From NCBI GenBank assembly GCA_024709145.1, contig JANJXG010000010.1:1-64000 (forward strand): DNA of 64,000 nt, written 5' to 3'. The notes under the pieces were generated by a model. That model was not told the origin of the DNA. It searched no databases and was given only the letters and a program-made list of their open reading frames with translations. This stretch comes from Bacteroidales bacterium. Its GTDB lineage: Bacteria; Bacteroidota; Bacteroidia; Bacteroidales; F082. The translations under genes and the position numbers were made by a program. Shown piece by piece: positions 37,144 through 45,834 of this stretch. How positions within the stretch are numbered: the stretch's first letter is position 1; the number at the start of each line of letters is the position of its first letter.

Positions 37144-38046
37144 TCAGGCTAAGCTTTGCTTTCTTTTTTGCGACAATACCACACCACCAATCACGAGCAA
37201 CATGCCAGACCATTGTTTCAGTCCGGGCTGGTCAGCCAGCAGCAAGATGCTGAAAAAGGCAGTAAAAACAGGGATCATATTGGTGTAAATGTTGGCACGG
37301 GCTATTCCAAGATGTTTTACGGAGGTGGTAAAAAGCACAAAGGCCAGCGAGCTGGAAAAAACGCCCAAAAATACCATCGGAAGGAGTACATCAACGCTAA
37401 AACTTACCTCGGTAAAGCTATCATATTCCTTGATGAGGGCTACGGGAAGGAAATAAAAAATACCGATTAAGTTCTGTATCCATACGATGGTCAAGGCGTG
37501 GTAGAGCAAAGTGAGTTTTTTGAGTAAGATACCATAAATAATGGCAGATGCCACTGCCCCAAAAAGAAAGAGTACGCCCATCGGGTCAGCAGACAGGGAA
37601 AAATCTTTTGTTATGAGCATGATAAGTATTCCTGCAAAAGAAACCATCAGTCCGAAAAGGTTCAAAGTACTCAATTTTTCACGCAAAACGAGCCAGGCAA
37701 AAAAAGGTGTGAATACCGGAATGGTTCCAATGATTACGGCACTAATGGTCGGCGAAACCAATTGCAGACCATGACTTTCGCCCATGAAATATAAAAAAGG
37801 ATTGAAAAGTGCCGACAACAGAAAATAGGGAATGTGTTTAAGCTTGATAACTTCACGCTTTCCAGAAATAATGAGCATTATATACAGGAAAAAGGCGGAA
37901 ATAATCAAGCGGTAAAACAAAATGGTTGCCGGTTGCATGTGATCAAAAAGTTGCTTCATCCAGATGTAAGATACACCCCAGATAAACATGGCGGCAAGGG
38001 CACTCAGATGGACAGTGAGATTTTTTTCTTTCGGTATTTTTATCAT
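37144..38046 (-). CDS. EamA/DMT-superfamily exporter
   Basis: 300 residues with ten predicted transmembrane helices in two EamA repeats. The first repeat starts LSALAAMFIWGVSYIWMKQLF and the second near DPMGVLFLFGAVASAIIYGIL. It ends with a basic tail (SQKRKQSLA). The family exports amino acids, nucleosides or other metabolites by proton antiport; the substrate is unknown. A -7 box lies only four bases before the ATG, so translation may begin at the first base of the mRNA. It stands alone. Confidence 0.9.
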   Translation of the reverse strand: MIKIPKEKNLTVHLSALAAMFIWGVSYIWMKQLFDHMQPATILFYRLIISAFFLYIMLIISGKREVIKLKHIPYFLLSALFNPFLYFMGESHGLQLVSPTISAVIIGTIPVFTPFFAWLVLREKLSTLNLFGLMVSFAGILIMLITKDFSLSADPMGVLFLFGAVASAIIYGILLKKLTLLYHALTIVWIQNLIGIFYFLPVALIKEYDSFTEVSFSVDVLLPMVFLGVFSSSLAFVLFTTSVKHLGIARANIYTNMIPVFTAFFSILLLADQPGLKQWSGMLLVIGGVVLSQKRKQSLA

Positions 38047-38050
38047 GTTG

Positions 38051-38058
38051 CAAAATTA
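38051..38058 (-). promoter_or_regulatory. -7 box immediately upstream of the EamA gene
   Basis: TAATTTTG on the minus strand, four bases before the ATG at 38046; suggests a leaderless message or an alternative upstream promoter. Confidence 0.4.
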
Positions 38059-38195
38059 GCCGATTAACAAATCCAAATAACATCAGTAAGTTTCTATTCC
38101 CGGACTGATATTTTAAGGTTACTTCTGATTAGAATAACACCCTTCTGTCGATTATTTTTTTGAGAATTGTAACTTATTTGTTCCTCATGCGTCAT

Positions 38196-38203
38196 TAGTT
38201 TTG
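38196..38203 (+). promoter_or_regulatory. -7 box of the head-GIN gene
   Basis: TAGTTTTG, 19 bases before ATG 38223. A TTTG at 38177-38180 is 15 bases upstream, slightly closer than usual. Confidence 0.5.
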
Positions 38204-38222
38204 AATTTTAACAACATTTGAT

Positions 38223-38957
38223 ATGAAGACTAAGCATGCTTTTTCAGCAACCACCATGATGGTTTTGATGGTTGTTTTTACACAGTTTATCAGCTCCTGC
38301 ACGGTTGCCAACACCTTTGGAATCAAAGGAAGTGGGACGAAAGCCAGTGAAAAACGTGAAATCGGTAGTTTCAGAGGTTTGGATGTGAGCGGAGGTTTTG
38401 AGGTTGTATTAACACAGGGAACAGTTGAAAGCCTTGTGATTGAGGCAGATGACAATCTGATGCAGCATATTATTACCGAAGTCAGAGGTGGAGAATTAAA
38501 TATTTACACCCGCGACAACGTATCGGCCCGCACCCCTATGGTGGCCTACCTCACTTTTGTAAATCTCGAAGACATAGACATTAGTGGGGCAGTGAGCGTG
38601 AAAGCGAAGGATAAGCTGACGTTTAACAGGCTTTCGATTGATGGCAGCGGTGCTAGTGAATTGGAATTTGAAGCTGACATCAGAAATCTGACAGCAGGTT
38701 TCAGTGGGGCTTCTACCGTTAAATTAAGGGGTAATACCCAAAATATGGAAATTGAATGCTCAGGTGCTTCCAAACTTTATCTTGCTGATATGCAGGTATC
38801 CACGGCTAGTTTGGAACTGAGTGGCGCAAGCTATGGCGAGGTTTGGGTGATCGAGAGACTCGATGTGGAAAGTAGCGGTGCCTCCGATGTCCGTTACAAA
38901 GGTAACCCTCAGCTTACAATAGATACTTCAGGCGCCTCGAGCGTTAAGAAACTTTAG
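38223..38957 (+). CDS. Head-GIN (DUF2807) lipoprotein with SGA(S/V) repeats
   Basis: 244 residues. Signal peptide with Cys26 in FISSC, probably a lipidated surface or periplasmic protein. The body begins SFRGLDVSGGFEVVLTQG, the head domain of the putative auto-transporter adhesin family. From about 118 on, the motif SGAS or SGAV recurs seven times with spacing of roughly 16-23 residues, giving a right-handed parallel beta-solenoid. Function is unknown; roles in adhesion have been proposed. A strong intrinsic terminator follows 20 bases after the stop. Confidence 0.88.
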   Translation: MKTKHAFSATTMMVLMVVFTQFISSCTVANTFGIKGSGTKASEKREIGSFRGLDVSGGFEVVLTQGTVESLVIEADDNLMQHIITEVRGGELNIYTRDNVSARTPMVAYLTFVNLEDIDISGAVSVKAKDKLTFNRLSIDGSGASELEFEADIRNLTAGFSGASTVKLRGNTQNMEIECSGASKLYLADMQVSTASLELSGASYGEVWVIERLDVESSGASDVRYKGNPQLTIDTSGASSVKKL

Positions 38958-38976
38958 ACTCCCTCTTCAGCCTGAG

Positions 38977-39005
38977 AAACGCCTTTCGCTGAGAGGCGTT
39001 TTTTT
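38977..39005 (+). terminator. Rho-independent terminator after the head-GIN gene
   Basis: Eight-pair stem AAACGCCT/AGGCGTTT with a nine-base loop followed by a T run reaching 39005. It also covers the last two bases of the convergent DUF3108 gene. Confidence 0.85.
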
Positions 39006-39840
39006 ATTTTTTGTTTTGCAAACTGTGAAGTGGATGTGCGAGATGCCGGTACTTTACCAATTGAATATCAATACTTCCAACTTTGATTTTGGCCTCGATT
39101 CTCACCGGCAGACGATTTTTATCATCACTTACCCAAACTCTGATAGCCTCTCCTGCCATAAAAATACTTCCTTCCGGCAGGTTGGCATCAAACTGTAAAC
39201 AAGCAAAGGTTTCACCGGTCGTAAGCTTTAGTGTATCTTTTGCCATGTAATATACAGGCAGTTGCAAAAAAGCATTGTTCATAATCATTTGAAGAATGAC
39301 TCCTTCGCCCGAAGTGAATTGTTGCCAGTCCAGGGATCGTGTTTTGTAGGTTGCAGTGAGTACATCCGAAATCTGATCGTTAATTTTTAGTGTTTTACTG
39401 ATCACTTCACCAGATTCCCTGCTCTTGATTAACACAGAAGTATGTTGTTCATTAAAATAATACTCACTGACTGATTCGGCAGAGCCTTCCATCGTTCGGC
39501 CCCGGTAAACGGAGGGCAGCAAAGGCTCAGTTTTGCTGATGGTTTCAAAAGTGTCTCTCACTTTGAAAAGCCAGTCATAGCGCTGGTACGAACTTGCCGT
39601 ACACAGATAATGCCACCTTTGATCTTTTAACTTTGTCGCTTTGAAGCGAATTTCACCTGCGTCTGCCCAAATGAAGCCCCAATGGTAAGAAACGGTATAT
39701 TCAAGTGTTTCTCCATTTCCGAAAGCTAATTCGTTATTTTGTGCAAGAGACTGATTTGAAACATATTGTACAAGAATTATGAGTAAAGTCCAGCCAATTA
39801 CCTTTCGCTTCCCGCTTAAAAAGGAGATCAGTAAAGTCAT
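39004..39840 (-). CDS. DUF3108 domain exported protein
   Basis: 278 residues. Signal peptide from MTLLISFLSGKRK to NQSLAQ. The body begins FGNGETLEYTVSYHWGFIWADAG, the typical opening of DUF3108, and alternates beta-strands as in this family of periplasmic proteins. Its function is not known. The start ATG 39840 gives a 10-base gap after the yggS stop at 39851, so both are in one operon. Longer frames start at a TTG within yggS and lack a signal peptide at the N-terminus. Confidence 0.85.
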   Translation of the reverse strand: MTLLISFLSGKRKVIGWTLLIILVQYVSNQSLAQNNELAFGNGETLEYTVSYHWGFIWADAGEIRFKATKLKDQRWHYLCTASSYQRYDWLFKVRDTFETISKTEPLLPSVYRGRTMEGSAESVSEYYFNEQHTSVLIKSRESGEVISKTLKINDQISDVLTATYKTRSLDWQQFTSGEGVILQMIMNNAFLQLPVYYMAKDTLKLTTGETFACLQFDANLPEGSIFMAGEAIRVWVSDDKNRLPVRIEAKIKVGSIDIQLVKYRHLAHPLHSLQNKK

Positions 39841-39850
39841 GATGTGAAAC

Positions 39851-40525
39851 TTACCTGACATTTCTGAGACCAAAGATGTTGCTGCCTATCCTTACATTGG
39901 TTGATCCTTCCTTGATTGCAATTAAATAATCTCCTGACATTCCCATGCTGATTTCGCTAAAAAGGGAATCATGTTTAAAGTAATCGGATTTTAATTCAAA
40001 AAATAGGCTGCTCAAATACCTGAATTCTTTGGTAACCTGAACGACATCCTCTGTAAAAGTGGCCATTCCCATCACGCCGCATATCAAAACATGGTCAAGA
40101 TTATGTTGTCTCATTTGTTCAATAAGCACAATAGCCTCCTCTTTATCAAGGCCGAACTTGGTTTCCTCCTCTGCAATGTGAAACTGAAGTAAACATTTGA
40201 TTTTTCTGTTAGCTTTAACAGCTTGCCTATGGATTTCGATAAGTAGTTTCAGACTGTCAACCGACTCAATCAGCTGTACGAAAGGAGCAATGTATTTAAC
40301 TTTGTTGGTTTGAAGGTGCCCGATGAAATGCCATTGAATGTCTTTGGGCAGTAATTCATATTTGGCTGCAAGTTCCTGAACCTTGTTTTCGCCAAAATGA
40401 CGTTGTCCGGCTGCGTAGGCTTCAGCAATATTTTCTGCAGGCATGGTTTTGGAAACGGCAACAAGACGAACGGTGTCAGGGATTTGAAGCCGGATTTTCT
40501 CAAGGTTTTCGCTGATCAACGACAT
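39851..40525 (-). CDS. yggS: YggS-family pyridoxal phosphate homeostasis protein
   Basis: 224 residues, alanine racemase-like TIM barrel. RLVAVSKTMPAENI near 19-32 has the PLP-binding Lys. The family motifs HFGENKVQEL, WHFIGHLQTNKVKYI and ETKFGLDKEE are visible, and GMSGDYLIAIKEGSTNVRIGSNIFG near the end is diagnostic. Regulates PLP and amino-acid levels in characterised bacteria. Longer frames include 42 non-conserved residues upstream. The -7 box on the minus strand at 40566-40573 is 40 bases before ATG 40525. Confidence 0.95.
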   Translation of the reverse strand: MSLISENLEKIRLQIPDTVRLVAVSKTMPAENIAEAYAAGQRHFGENKVQELAAKYELLPKDIQWHFIGHLQTNKVKYIAPFVQLIESVDSLKLLIEIHRQAVKANRKIKCLLQFHIAEEETKFGLDKEEAIVLIEQMRQHNLDHVLICGVMGMATFTEDVVQVTKEFRYLSSLFFELKSDYFKHDSLFSEISMGMSGDYLIAIKEGSTNVRIGSNIFGLRNVR

Positions 40526-40565
40526 GGAGAAAGCATTTAACGGATTTTTTCGAAATTCTGTCCGA

Positions 40566-40573
40566 CAAAAATA
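40566..40573 (-). promoter_or_regulatory. -7 box of yggS
   Basis: TATTTTTG on the minus strand, 40 bases before the ATG at 40525; faces the promoter of the divergent phosphotransferase gene. Confidence 0.5.
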
Positions 40574-40617
40574 AGGTATTCTGACAAATGTCTCCCGGTC
40601 AGCGTACAGATAAGCTG

Positions 40618-40647
40618 TTGCGGGCAAAGCACAAAGCCTTATTTTTG
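40618..40647 (+). promoter_or_regulatory. Promoter of the LTA-synthase-like gene
   Basis: TTG at 40618-40620, 19 bases, then a perfect TATTTTTG at 40640-40647; ATG follows 15 bases later. Confidence 0.75.
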
Positions 40648-40662
40648 TCAAGTTTTTGCCTT

Positions 40663-42519
40663 ATGAAAAATTATACTTACACGCTAATCAGGTTGTTAAT
40701 TTTCTGGATGGTTTATTTCCAGTTGCTTCGGTTGGTTTTTGTTGGCTTTTATGCCAAAAGCATCCGGGCTGGCGAAATTGAAACAGGTGAACTGTTGCAG
40801 GTGTTTATTCAATCATTGAAGCTCGATTTTTCAACAGCTTCTTACATTGGATTGATATCCATGTTGTTGTATTTCGTTTCTATTATTGTCCAAAGGCAAT
40901 TGTTATTTAAACTGGTTCAATTTTTCAATACTTCTATTATCATTATCTATGCTTTAACTGTGAGTGCCGAAATTGGCTTATATGCTGAATGGAAGACAAA
41001 GCTTTCGGCCAAAGCACTGAGTTATTTACGCCAACCCGGCGAAGTGTTTCAAACTGCTGGAGTATCACAGTTTATGTTGTTGACTGCCTTGTGGCTTTTG
41101 CTTACACTTTCGGGTGTCTGGTTATACAGAAAGTATTTCAGGCCGGAAGCAAACGCTTTCGGTAAAAGCAAACGGGATGCTTTGGCAGTTATTTGGCTTA
41201 TCCCTGTTTTGTTTTTTGGAGTCAGAGGTGGTTTTTCAGCAATCCCTGTCAGTGTTAGCTCGGCCTACTTCAGCCGTCATGCCATTTTGAATGCTGCTGC
41301 CGTCAATCCACTATACAACATTGCCTTCAGCATGCTTAATGCAGGAAAGCTTGAAAAGGAGAATGTCTTTAAAACGATGCCTGAAGAGCAAGCCCGCAAA
41401 ATTGTTAGTGAACTGCATCAGATTCAGAAGGATACGACTGTTAGAATCTTTGAAATCGACAAGCCCAATATCGTCGTGTTGCTCCTTGAAAGCTGGTCGG
41501 CCGATTTGATAGAAAGTTTGGGTGGGGAGCCTGGCATAACACCGAATTTTCATCTTTTGGAAAAGGAAGGCTTACTTTTCACCCGGTTTTATGCCAATGC
41601 CAACCGGTCGCAGCAAGCCATGGGCTCGCTGTTTGGTGGCATACCCGGAATCCCCTTTACGACGATTACCGATCACCCGGATAAGTATGCGGCTTTGCCT
41701 TCTCTTTCCAAAATATTGAAGAAATATAATTATCAGTCAGCATTTTATTTTGGTGGGCAGCTGAACTATGGAAATATTCTTTCCTATCTCATCTCCAATG
41801 ACCTGGATGTGATTGAGGAAGGAAAAGATTTACCTCAGTCTTTCGAGCGTGGCAGACTGGGCGTACACGACGGCGATTTCCTTCCTTATGTTGCAACCCG
41901 GTTGAAACTTTTACAGGAACCTTTTTTCGCCACTGCTTTTACTCTGAGCTCACATGCACCTTACGATTTTCCGATGGAGCATGTGATTGACTGGCCCTTG
42001 ATGGAGAAGCCTTTCGTGAACGGTGCTCATTATACCGATCGCGCCTTGGCTTTGTTTTTTGAACTGGCCCGGAAGCAGGAGTGGTATCAACGAACCATTT
42101 TTTTGATCATGGCCGACCATAGTAAGAATTCTTATCGCAACCATCCACTCGAAAGTTTTGAGTATCACCATATTCCTTTACTGATTTATGGCGAACCGCT
42201 CAAGCAGGAATGGAAAGGGAAAACCTACGCCAGAATTGCCGGAAACACAGATGTGCCTGCCACCTTGCTTCATCAGCTTGGGATTGATGCGGCTGATTTT
42301 TTCTGGAGTAAAAACCTTCTGAACCCTTATTACAAACCATTTGCATATTTCGAGCTCAACGAAGGACTTGGCTGGAAGCGGGACGAGGGTTATTTTGTTT
42401 GGGATAAATTTTCAAACAGGTTTTATCAAGAACAATTACCTGAGGCGGATGCCGAACGCTTTTTGTTGGAAGGACAAGCTTATCTCCAGGTTTTATACGA
42501 TGATTTTCTGGCTTATTAG
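40663..42519 (+). CDS. LTA synthase-family sulfatase/phosphotransferase
   Basis: 618 residues. About five transmembrane helices lie in the first 240 residues, then an alkaline-phosphatase-fold domain from about 267. PNIVVLLLESWS at 268-279 holds metal ligand Glu277. Ser316 in ANRSQQAMGS takes the place of the Thr nucleophile of LtaS. LIMADHSKNSYRN provides further metal ligands. Relatives transfer glycerol phosphate or phosphoethanolamine on the outer face of the inner membrane; the substrate here is unknown, as Gram-negative cells have no LTA. Start ATG 40663 is set by the promoter. Confidence 0.88.
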   Translation: MKNYTYTLIRLLIFWMVYFQLLRLVFVGFYAKSIRAGEIETGELLQVFIQSLKLDFSTASYIGLISMLLYFVSIIVQRQLLFKLVQFFNTSIIIIYALTVSAEIGLYAEWKTKLSAKALSYLRQPGEVFQTAGVSQFMLLTALWLLLTLSGVWLYRKYFRPEANAFGKSKRDALAVIWLIPVLFFGVRGGFSAIPVSVSSAYFSRHAILNAAAVNPLYNIAFSMLNAGKLEKENVFKTMPEEQARKIVSELHQIQKDTTVRIFEIDKPNIVVLLLESWSADLIESLGGEPGITPNFHLLEKEGLLFTRFYANANRSQQAMGSLFGGIPGIPFTTITDHPDKYAALPSLSKILKKYNYQSAFYFGGQLNYGNILSYLISNDLDVIEEGKDLPQSFERGRLGVHDGDFLPYVATRLKLLQEPFFATAFTLSSHAPYDFPMEHVIDWPLMEKPFVNGAHYTDRALALFFELARKQEWYQRTIFLIMADHSKNSYRNHPLESFEYHHIPLLIYGEPLKQEWKGKTYARIAGNTDVPATLLHQLGIDAADFFWSKNLLNPYYKPFAYFELNEGLGWKRDEGYFVWDKFSNRFYQEQLPEADAERFLLEGQAYLQVLYDDFLAY

Positions 42520-42537
42520 GAAGTGAATTTGGTCCGT

Positions 42538-43179
42538 TCAGACTTTTCCATCCCATTCAAGATAAAACTGATCAAGAAATTGAAGCATAAAAGCATGCCT
42601 TGCCTCAGCTCTCTTTTTCCCGGACTCAGTATTCATAAGGTCCTTAAGCTTGAGCAGTTTTTCATAGAAATGGTTAATTGTAGCCGATTGTCCGGATTGG
42701 TAGGTAGCGGTTGGAGCCTCTTTTTCAGGGTCATAAAATGGCCGCCCTTTGAATCCACCAAAACTGAAGGCTCTGGCAATGCCGATTGCGCCGATTGAAT
42801 CAAGTCTGTCGGCATCCTGAACAAGCTGAAATTCGATGCTTTTTTCGCCAAAGAAGCTGTCGGATTTTCTGAATGACATATGTTCAATGATAAACATAAT
42901 CTTATCAACAGTTTCTTTGTCAATAGCTTGTGTTTGAAGAAAGTTCTTGATTAAAGCTGGTCCGATGTTTTCGTTTCCATCATGAAATTTAGCATCCCCG
43001 ATATCATGAAGCAGGCAGGCCATCTCTGTTACAAAAACATCAGCTGCCGTTTCACCGGCCATATCCATTGCCAGTGTAGTAACCCTTTTTATGTGCCACC
43101 AATCGTGGCCGGCTTCGGCTTTTTGAAGTGATTCTTCCACAAAAAGACGGGTCTGCTGAAGTATTTCTGCTTTTATCAT
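42538..43179 (-). CDS. HD-domain phosphohydrolase
   Basis: 213 residues. The HD motif is in HDWWHIKRV (first His) and ACLLHDIGDAKF (HD pair). It is the YedJ/YpgQ-like family of metal-dependent phosphohydrolases that act on nucleotides or similar small phosphates. The start overlaps the stop of the P-loop kinase gene by 4 bases (ATGA), so translation is probably coupled. The substrate is unknown. Confidence 0.9.
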   Translation of the reverse strand: MIKAEILQQTRLFVEESLQKAEAGHDWWHIKRVTTLAMDMAGETAADVFVTEMACLLHDIGDAKFHDGNENIGPALIKNFLQTQAIDKETVDKIMFIIEHMSFRKSDSFFGEKSIEFQLVQDADRLDSIGAIGIARAFSFGGFKGRPFYDPEKEAPTATYQSGQSATINHFYEKLLKLKDLMNTESGKKRAEARHAFMLQFLDQFYLEWDGKV

Positions 43180-43676
43180 TGTGCTTCAAGGTATTCAATA
43201 ATATGATTAAGTGCAGGTTTGAAGTTGCCATTAACCCTGAAGGTGTTGTCAACAGCAGGCGGTTGTCCATATTTCAGGTAACTGTTCCAGATGTGTTCAA
43301 TATACCAGTCTGGTTCATGGCCCCATCTGTTGTCGAGCGATTTTCTTTCCATGAATTTGGGGTGCGTCAGCTCAACAAAGATTTTTTTATCCAAAAGTGT
43401 CAACAGAGGTTGACTCCAGAAAATCATCAAGCCTTCGGCAATAACGATTTCGTTCACAAGTGCCTCGTTCTGAATAGCTTGTAAAAATCGGCTATGATCA
43501 ATGGAATCCGGATGCTCCCAATCAATGCGTTCCCGAATCAAGGGAATGTTTTCTATGGCTTTGATAAAATCATCCTGACACAGTGTAATCACTTTTTTAT
43601 CAGAATAATGCTCACGTAACTCCCTGGCCAGGGTCGTTTTACCTGCTGTACTGACGCCTCCGATTCCTATTATCAT
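43176..43676 (-). CDS. P-loop nucleoside kinase-like protein
   Basis: 166 residues. GIGGVSTAGKTTLARE at 4-19 is the Walker A region, CQDDFIK follows as in uridine and nicotinamide riboside kinases, and LDNRWGHEPDWYIEHIWNSYLKYG is the lid-like C-terminal region. It resembles the short NRK/uridine kinase type more than cytidylate kinase. Cytoplasmic; substrate not assigned. It follows a beta-helix lipoprotein by 13 bases and overlaps the HD gene, so these form one unit. Confidence 0.85.
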   Translation of the reverse strand: MIIGIGGVSTAGKTTLARELREHYSDKKVITLCQDDFIKAIENIPLIRERIDWEHPDSIDHSRFLQAIQNEALVNEIVIAEGLMIFWSQPLLTLLDKKIFVELTHPKFMERKSLDNRWGHEPDWYIEHIWNSYLKYGQPPAVDNTFRVNGNFKPALNHIIEYLEAQ

Positions 43677-43689
43677 GCATCAATGGTTA

Positions 43690-45159
43690 TTATTTTTCTT
43701 CTTGTAACCTGGTTACAAATTGCAAAGCACCAAGGTCAGGTCGATTGATCCGGTCAACACCCTTCAGGTCATAAGGAAGCTCAGCCGCTATTTCAGGTTT
43801 GCCTGCACCAAGTGCAGGGGATAAGGAATCGGGTTCATAATCGAAATTTTCATAATCCCTGAAAAGTGGGTCTTCATTGAAAAGACAATTCTCAAAAACG
43901 GCATTTGACCTCCAGCTATCGGTAAGTTTTATCAAACAATGATCCAGCAAGTAATTGGTGTCGGCACCGGCAACGAGTTCCCTGGCTATTTCATCTTCGA
44001 GGGAACCATAAATAATGCTGTTGGCAAATTCGAGGTACAAATTAACGGGGATTGGATTTTCGAGGCTGTCGACAAGAAAATTATTGAAAAACAATGCAGG
44101 GGTATTTCGAACTCCATAGGTCCATTGGTTGGCTAAGGTACTGTGCCTGAATCTGTATGCGCCACCTGCTGTTAAGGCTGCTGCATAGTTGCCACAGTTG
44201 GCAACAATCACGTTGGCAGCATCTATGGCAAATAGCCTGCCTAAGATACCAATACCGGAATGATTTTCGATGATTGTATTGCTGATGTTCAGTTGATTTG
44301 ATGTGGCGCGCAGAAAAGATTCTGCCTGAATGCCAATGAATCCGTTTCTGATGATGGCATGATTAATCTCATGGTTGAATCCCTGACGGCCTTCCATCAG
44401 CCAAATACGATCCCACTGTCCTGGAAGGTCTCTGTATTCAGCATCGAGCCTGTCGCCCTGGAAAACGACCGGTGCTTCAAGTGTTCCCTCAACCTTTAGC
44501 ACACCATCAACATAGGCCCACAAACCTGATTTGTCGTGAAAATGAACTTTTGTTCCGGCTTCAATTAGCAACGTCCCATAGGAATTAATCAATGCGTATC
44601 CATAGATTACATAGGGCTTTCCGGCAGTCCAAACAACAGTTTCGAGGCTGTCTGCAACAATTTTGAATTTCGGAAAATTGCCAACCTGCTGATCTGCGAT
44701 AATATAATTAGCGTCCTGCCCCCATGCAACAAGTTTTACGGTCTGATTGTTTCCGTTGGTCAGGAAGCTGAGCTCATCCTCAACTACATAAGGATTTGAT
44801 TCATCCCGAGGATCAATTGTTGCCTTGACAAGTACATACAAACTATCGTTGGCAGCAAGTTCTATATCACTGATTTGAATACCTGATACTCCATCCACAT
44901 TCATTCGGAAAACTGAATTGTTACCGGCAGCAAGTCTGATATCGCTAATGCGAATGCGTTTGTTGCTGTTATTGTATACCATTAACCGCTTTGTAACTGT
45001 TCCAATGGACGTAAACACCGTGTCAAAAACAACCGAATCGGTTGAAAAAGATAAACTTATATTTTTATCATCACTGATAATGTCGTCTTTTCTACAGGAA
45101 AAGCCTGCAACGGATAAAATAAAGATAAAAGAAATATACCAAACAATTTGTCGATTCAT
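43690..45159 (-). CDS. Beta-helix lipoprotein (pectate-lyase-like fold)
   Basis: 489 residues. Signal peptide to Cys22 in SVAGFSC, suggesting lipidation. The N-terminal part (about 35-150) looks like an immunoglobulin-like beta domain with FSTDSVVFDTVFTSIGTVT. The rest has parallel beta-helix features: right-handed repeats with stretches such as INHAIIRNGFIGIQAE and NISNTIIENHSGIGI. The terminal DLGALQ is typical of secreted Bacteroidota proteins of this type. No catalytic residue is evident, so it may bind carbohydrate. First gene of the operon with kinase and HD hydrolase; start ATG 45159, the upstream TTG lies in the -7 box. Confidence 0.82.
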   Translation of the reverse strand: MNRQIVWYISFIFILSVAGFSCRKDDIISDDKNISLSFSTDSVVFDTVFTSIGTVTKRLMVYNNSNKRIRISDIRLAAGNNSVFRMNVDGVSGIQISDIELAANDSLYVLVKATIDPRDESNPYVVEDELSFLTNGNNQTVKLVAWGQDANYIIADQQVGNFPKFKIVADSLETVVWTAGKPYVIYGYALINSYGTLLIEAGTKVHFHDKSGLWAYVDGVLKVEGTLEAPVVFQGDRLDAEYRDLPGQWDRIWLMEGRQGFNHEINHAIIRNGFIGIQAESFLRATSNQLNISNTIIENHSGIGILGRLFAIDAANVIVANCGNYAAALTAGGAYRFRHSTLANQWTYGVRNTPALFFNNFLVDSLENPIPVNLYLEFANSIIYGSLEDEIARELVAGADTNYLLDHCLIKLTDSWRSNAVFENCLFNEDPLFRDYENFDYEPDSLSPALGAGKPEIAAELPYDLKGVDRINRPDLGALQFVTRLQEEK

Positions 45160-45189
45160 GGCGATGTGGGCTATGTTGCCTTCAGGCTG

Positions 45190-45197
45190 CAAAGTTA
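45190..45197 (-). promoter_or_regulatory. -7 box of the beta-helix lipoprotein gene
   Basis: TAACTTTG on the minus strand, 30 bases before ATG 45159; the TTG start of the longer frame lies within it. Confidence 0.5.
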
Positions 45198-45235
45198 GTT
45201 AACTATTGCAAAGCGCCGAATTTTCCCTTTTATTG

Positions 45236-45243
45236 TATCTTTG
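45236..45243 (+). promoter_or_regulatory. -7 box of the small outer-membrane protein gene
   Basis: TATCTTTG, 20 bases before ATG 45264. No -33 TTG within 17-23 bases. Confidence 0.5.
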
Positions 45244-45263
45244 GCGAACAAAACGACAAGCAC

Positions 45264-45833
45264 ATGCATCGCAATTTAAATTTTGCACTTATCAGAAGGC
45301 TGACTATATTCATTCTGCTATCCTTTTTTTTTAACGGGACCTCGATGGCTCAGCAGGTAGCCGGTGCACCGGAAAAACAAAGCAGGTGGGTTTTCGGAGG
45401 CGACTTCGGACTCGGTTTTTCGTCCTATGGTTCAAATGTACTCATTTCACCTACGGCAGGTTACAAAATTACACCTGCCTGGGAAGGTGGTGTCAGGCTT
45501 ACCTATAATTATTACAGTTATAAAGACAGGTCACTGAAGTTTTCTTCCCATAATTATGGAGGTGGGCTTTATACAACTTATGTAATCTTCAAAGGCCTTT
45601 TTGCACATGCCGAAAATGAATTATTAAGCTATGAACGAGCAATCATTTCTCAAAATGCTGTGGTGGAAACAGAAAGGATAGCAGTGCATTCAATCTTCAT
45701 AGGAGGTGGCTACAGACAATATTTCACTGCTAACAGCTTTGCCAGTATCATGATCTTATACAATCTCAACGAAACACTTGACTCTCCCTACGAAAATCCC
45801 ATGTTTAGAATAGGATTTGGTTTTGGGCTTTAA
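45264..45833 (+). CDS. Outer-membrane beta-barrel protein, about 8 strands
   Basis: 189 residues. Signal peptide of about 28 residues ending SMAQQ. Alternating beta-strands from WVFGGDFGLGFSSYG to the terminal MFRIGFGFGL, which has the terminal aromatic-containing strand. It looks like the small OmpA-like or outer-membrane protein beta-barrel family of Bacteroidota. It is convergent with galK, with one base between the stops. Function unknown. Confidence 0.85.
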   Translation: MHRNLNFALIRRLTIFILLSFFFNGTSMAQQVAGAPEKQSRWVFGGDFGLGFSSYGSNVLISPTAGYKITPAWEGGVRLTYNYYSYKDRSLKFSSHNYGGGLYTTYVIFKGLFAHAENELLSYERAIISQNAVVETERIAVHSIFIGGGYRQYFTANSFASIMILYNLNETLDSPYENPMFRIGFGFGL

Positions 45834-45834
45834 A

